Assembly (NCBI GenBank): GCA_021443825.1
Contig: JABUTE010000021.1
Coordinates: forward strand, 1-5,378
Length of the DNA: 5,378 bases
Reading direction: 5' to 3'
From: Bacillota bacterium
Lineage (GTDB): Bacteria; Bacillota; Clostridia; Peptostreptococcales; Anaerovoracaceae
Part shown: positions 4,546 to 5,378 of the stretch, piece after piece
Position numbering within the stretch: the stretch's first letter is position 1
Layout: every line of letters starts with the position of its first letter
Program-made: the position numbers and the translations under genes
The notes under the pieces: model-generated
Seen by the model: the letters and a program-made list of their open reading frames with translations, nothing else
The model's database searches: none
Told to the model about the DNA's origin: nothing

Positions 4546-5378
4546 ATGGAAAAAAAGAACAAACGGAAAAACCCCTATATCGCCCCCATGCTGTATGAGG
4601 CGGGCTCTTTCTGCATCGCCATCCTGTTCTTCTTTCTGCTCTACCGGGTCAAGGGCATCGGCTCGGCGGTAACGAAGCTGTCGAGGATCCTGCGTCCGTT
4701 CATCATCGGCTTTGCCATCGCCTATCTGCTGACGCCGGTCTGCCGGTTCTTTGAGCGGCTGTTCGCAAGGCTTACCGGGGGCCGGCTGGAAAAGCTGCAG
4801 AAGGTGGCGGGCATCGTCTGCTCCTTTGCTGTCTTCATCCTCGCCTTTTATATCCTGCTCAGCCTGATCGTGCCCCAGATGTATTACAGCATCCTGACCC
4901 TGAAGAATACTCTGCCGCAGGGGCTGATGCAGCTGCAGCAGTCCATTCAGACCCATCTGGAGGACCGCCCCGATCTGGTTGCCCAGCTGGATACGGTCTA
5001 CAGCACGGCGGCAAAGAACTTCGAGACCTGGACCGATCAGAAGCTGCTGCCCGAGCTGAGCACTCTGGTGGGCGGCGTCGGCTCCGGCGTTCTTTCCGTG
5101 GTGATCAGCATCAAGGATATTCTGGTGGGTCTGGTGGTGGCCGTCTACGCACTGGCTGCCCGCAAATCCATCAAGAAGGATATGGGCCTGTTTCTTTACA
5201 GCGCCGTGCCCGGAAAATGGGCCGATGTTATCGTCGAGGAATGCAAATTCGCCGACCGGATGTTTTCCGGCTTTCTTTCGGGAAAGGCGCTGGATTCGCT
5301 GATCATCGGCATCATCTGCTATGTGTTCTGCGAGGTGACGGCTATGCCCAGCGCATTGCTGGTATCGACCATCATCGG
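4546..5378 (+). CDS. AI-2E family membrane protein (PerM/TqsA-like), 3' truncated by window
   Basis: An integral membrane protein of the AI-2E transporter family (formerly UPF0118). Members include the E. coli autoinducer-2 exporter TqsA, but many are uncharacterised and some act as sodium/proton antiporters, so the substrate here is unknown. The frame is open from ATG 4546 to the window end: 277 full codons plus two bases of a glycine codon, of a family about 340-400 long. A basic N terminus (EKKNKRKNP) precedes hydrophobic segments at roughly residues 19-34, 48-65 and 87-110. A soluble, amphipathic stretch of about 60 residues follows (111-172), then hydrophobic segments at about 174-205 and 249-277. 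FSGFLSGKALDSLIIGIICY (240-259), then the MPSALLVSTIIG end, is the family's conserved region. No clear Shine-Dalgarno is visible, only AGAAAG at 4534-4539; the next in-frame ATG (4588) has none either. Confidence 0.88.
   Translation, partial: MEKKNKRKNPYIAPMLYEAGSFCIAILFFFLLYRVKGIGSAVTKLSRILRPFIIGFAIAYLLTPVCRFFERLFARLTGGRLEKLQKVAGIVCSFAVFILAFYILLSLIVPQMYYSILTLKNTLPQGLMQLQQSIQTHLEDRPDLVAQLDTVYSTAAKNFETWTDQKLLPELSTLVGGVGSGVLSVVISIKDILVGLVVAVYALAARKSIKKDMGLFLYSAVPGKWADVIVEECKFADRMFSGFLSGKALDSLIIGIICYVFCEVTAMPSALLVSTII

Noticed and set aside
4588..4590. Alternative ATG start for the AI-2E family protein (residue 15)
   Set aside because: It has no Shine-Dalgarno, and the charged N-terminal stretch before it is normal for this family, so 4546 is kept with some doubt.
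4483..4956. A 157-codon minus-strand frame opposite the AI-2E family gene
   Set aside because: Its sequence is the complement of a clear membrane-protein gene with conserved family residues, and it overlaps the terminator hairpin.
1..5378. A previously undescribed multi-gene system
   Set aside because: Every gene falls into a known family, the first half is a conserved translation operon, and there are no repeats, mobile genes or unknown proteins that would suggest a new system.

Overview
This window reads as a housekeeping segment of a Bacillota chromosome, most likely a class Clostridia or related gut-type lineage of moderate GC. The reasons are the infC-rpmI-rplT operon behind an attenuator-type leader of the L20 kind, strong GGAGG ribosome binding sites, U-tailed intrinsic terminators and an AGA/AAG-rich codon set in the ribosomal protein genes. 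All genes lie on the plus strand. I see no mobile element, CRISPR array, tRNA or rRNA.

Layout: (1) 1-660, the C-terminal part of leucyl-tRNA synthetase (leuS), followed by a GC-rich hairpin. (2) 714-929, a control region for the translation operon: four A5 tracts spaced exactly 10 bp apart, a consensus TTGACA promoter with an extended -10, and a leader of about 140 nt carrying two successive terminator-like hairpins. (3) 930-2119, infC (starting at a rare ATT codon), rpmI and rplT, closed by a terminator. (4) 2195-3178, a family M19 membrane-dipeptidase-type zinc peptidase. (5) 3247-4473, a PLP-dependent C-S lyase/aminotransferase of the MalY/PatB family, with its own likely promoter inside the end of the dipeptidase gene and a strong terminator after it. 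(6) 4546 to the window end, the first 278 residues of an AI-2E family (PerM/TqsA-like) membrane protein, cut by the window edge.

The first half serves translation: tRNA-Leu charging, initiation factor IF3, and 50S proteins L35 and L20. The leader and the ATT start of infC are the two expected points of autoregulation, transcription attenuation by L20 and start-codon discrimination by IF3. In the second half, the dipeptidase and C-S lyase could act in series on cysteinyl-glycine conjugates, which is a hypothesis from adjacency and family chemistry only. I do not see evidence of a novel multi-gene system; the most distinctive signals are regulatory, in the infC upstream region.
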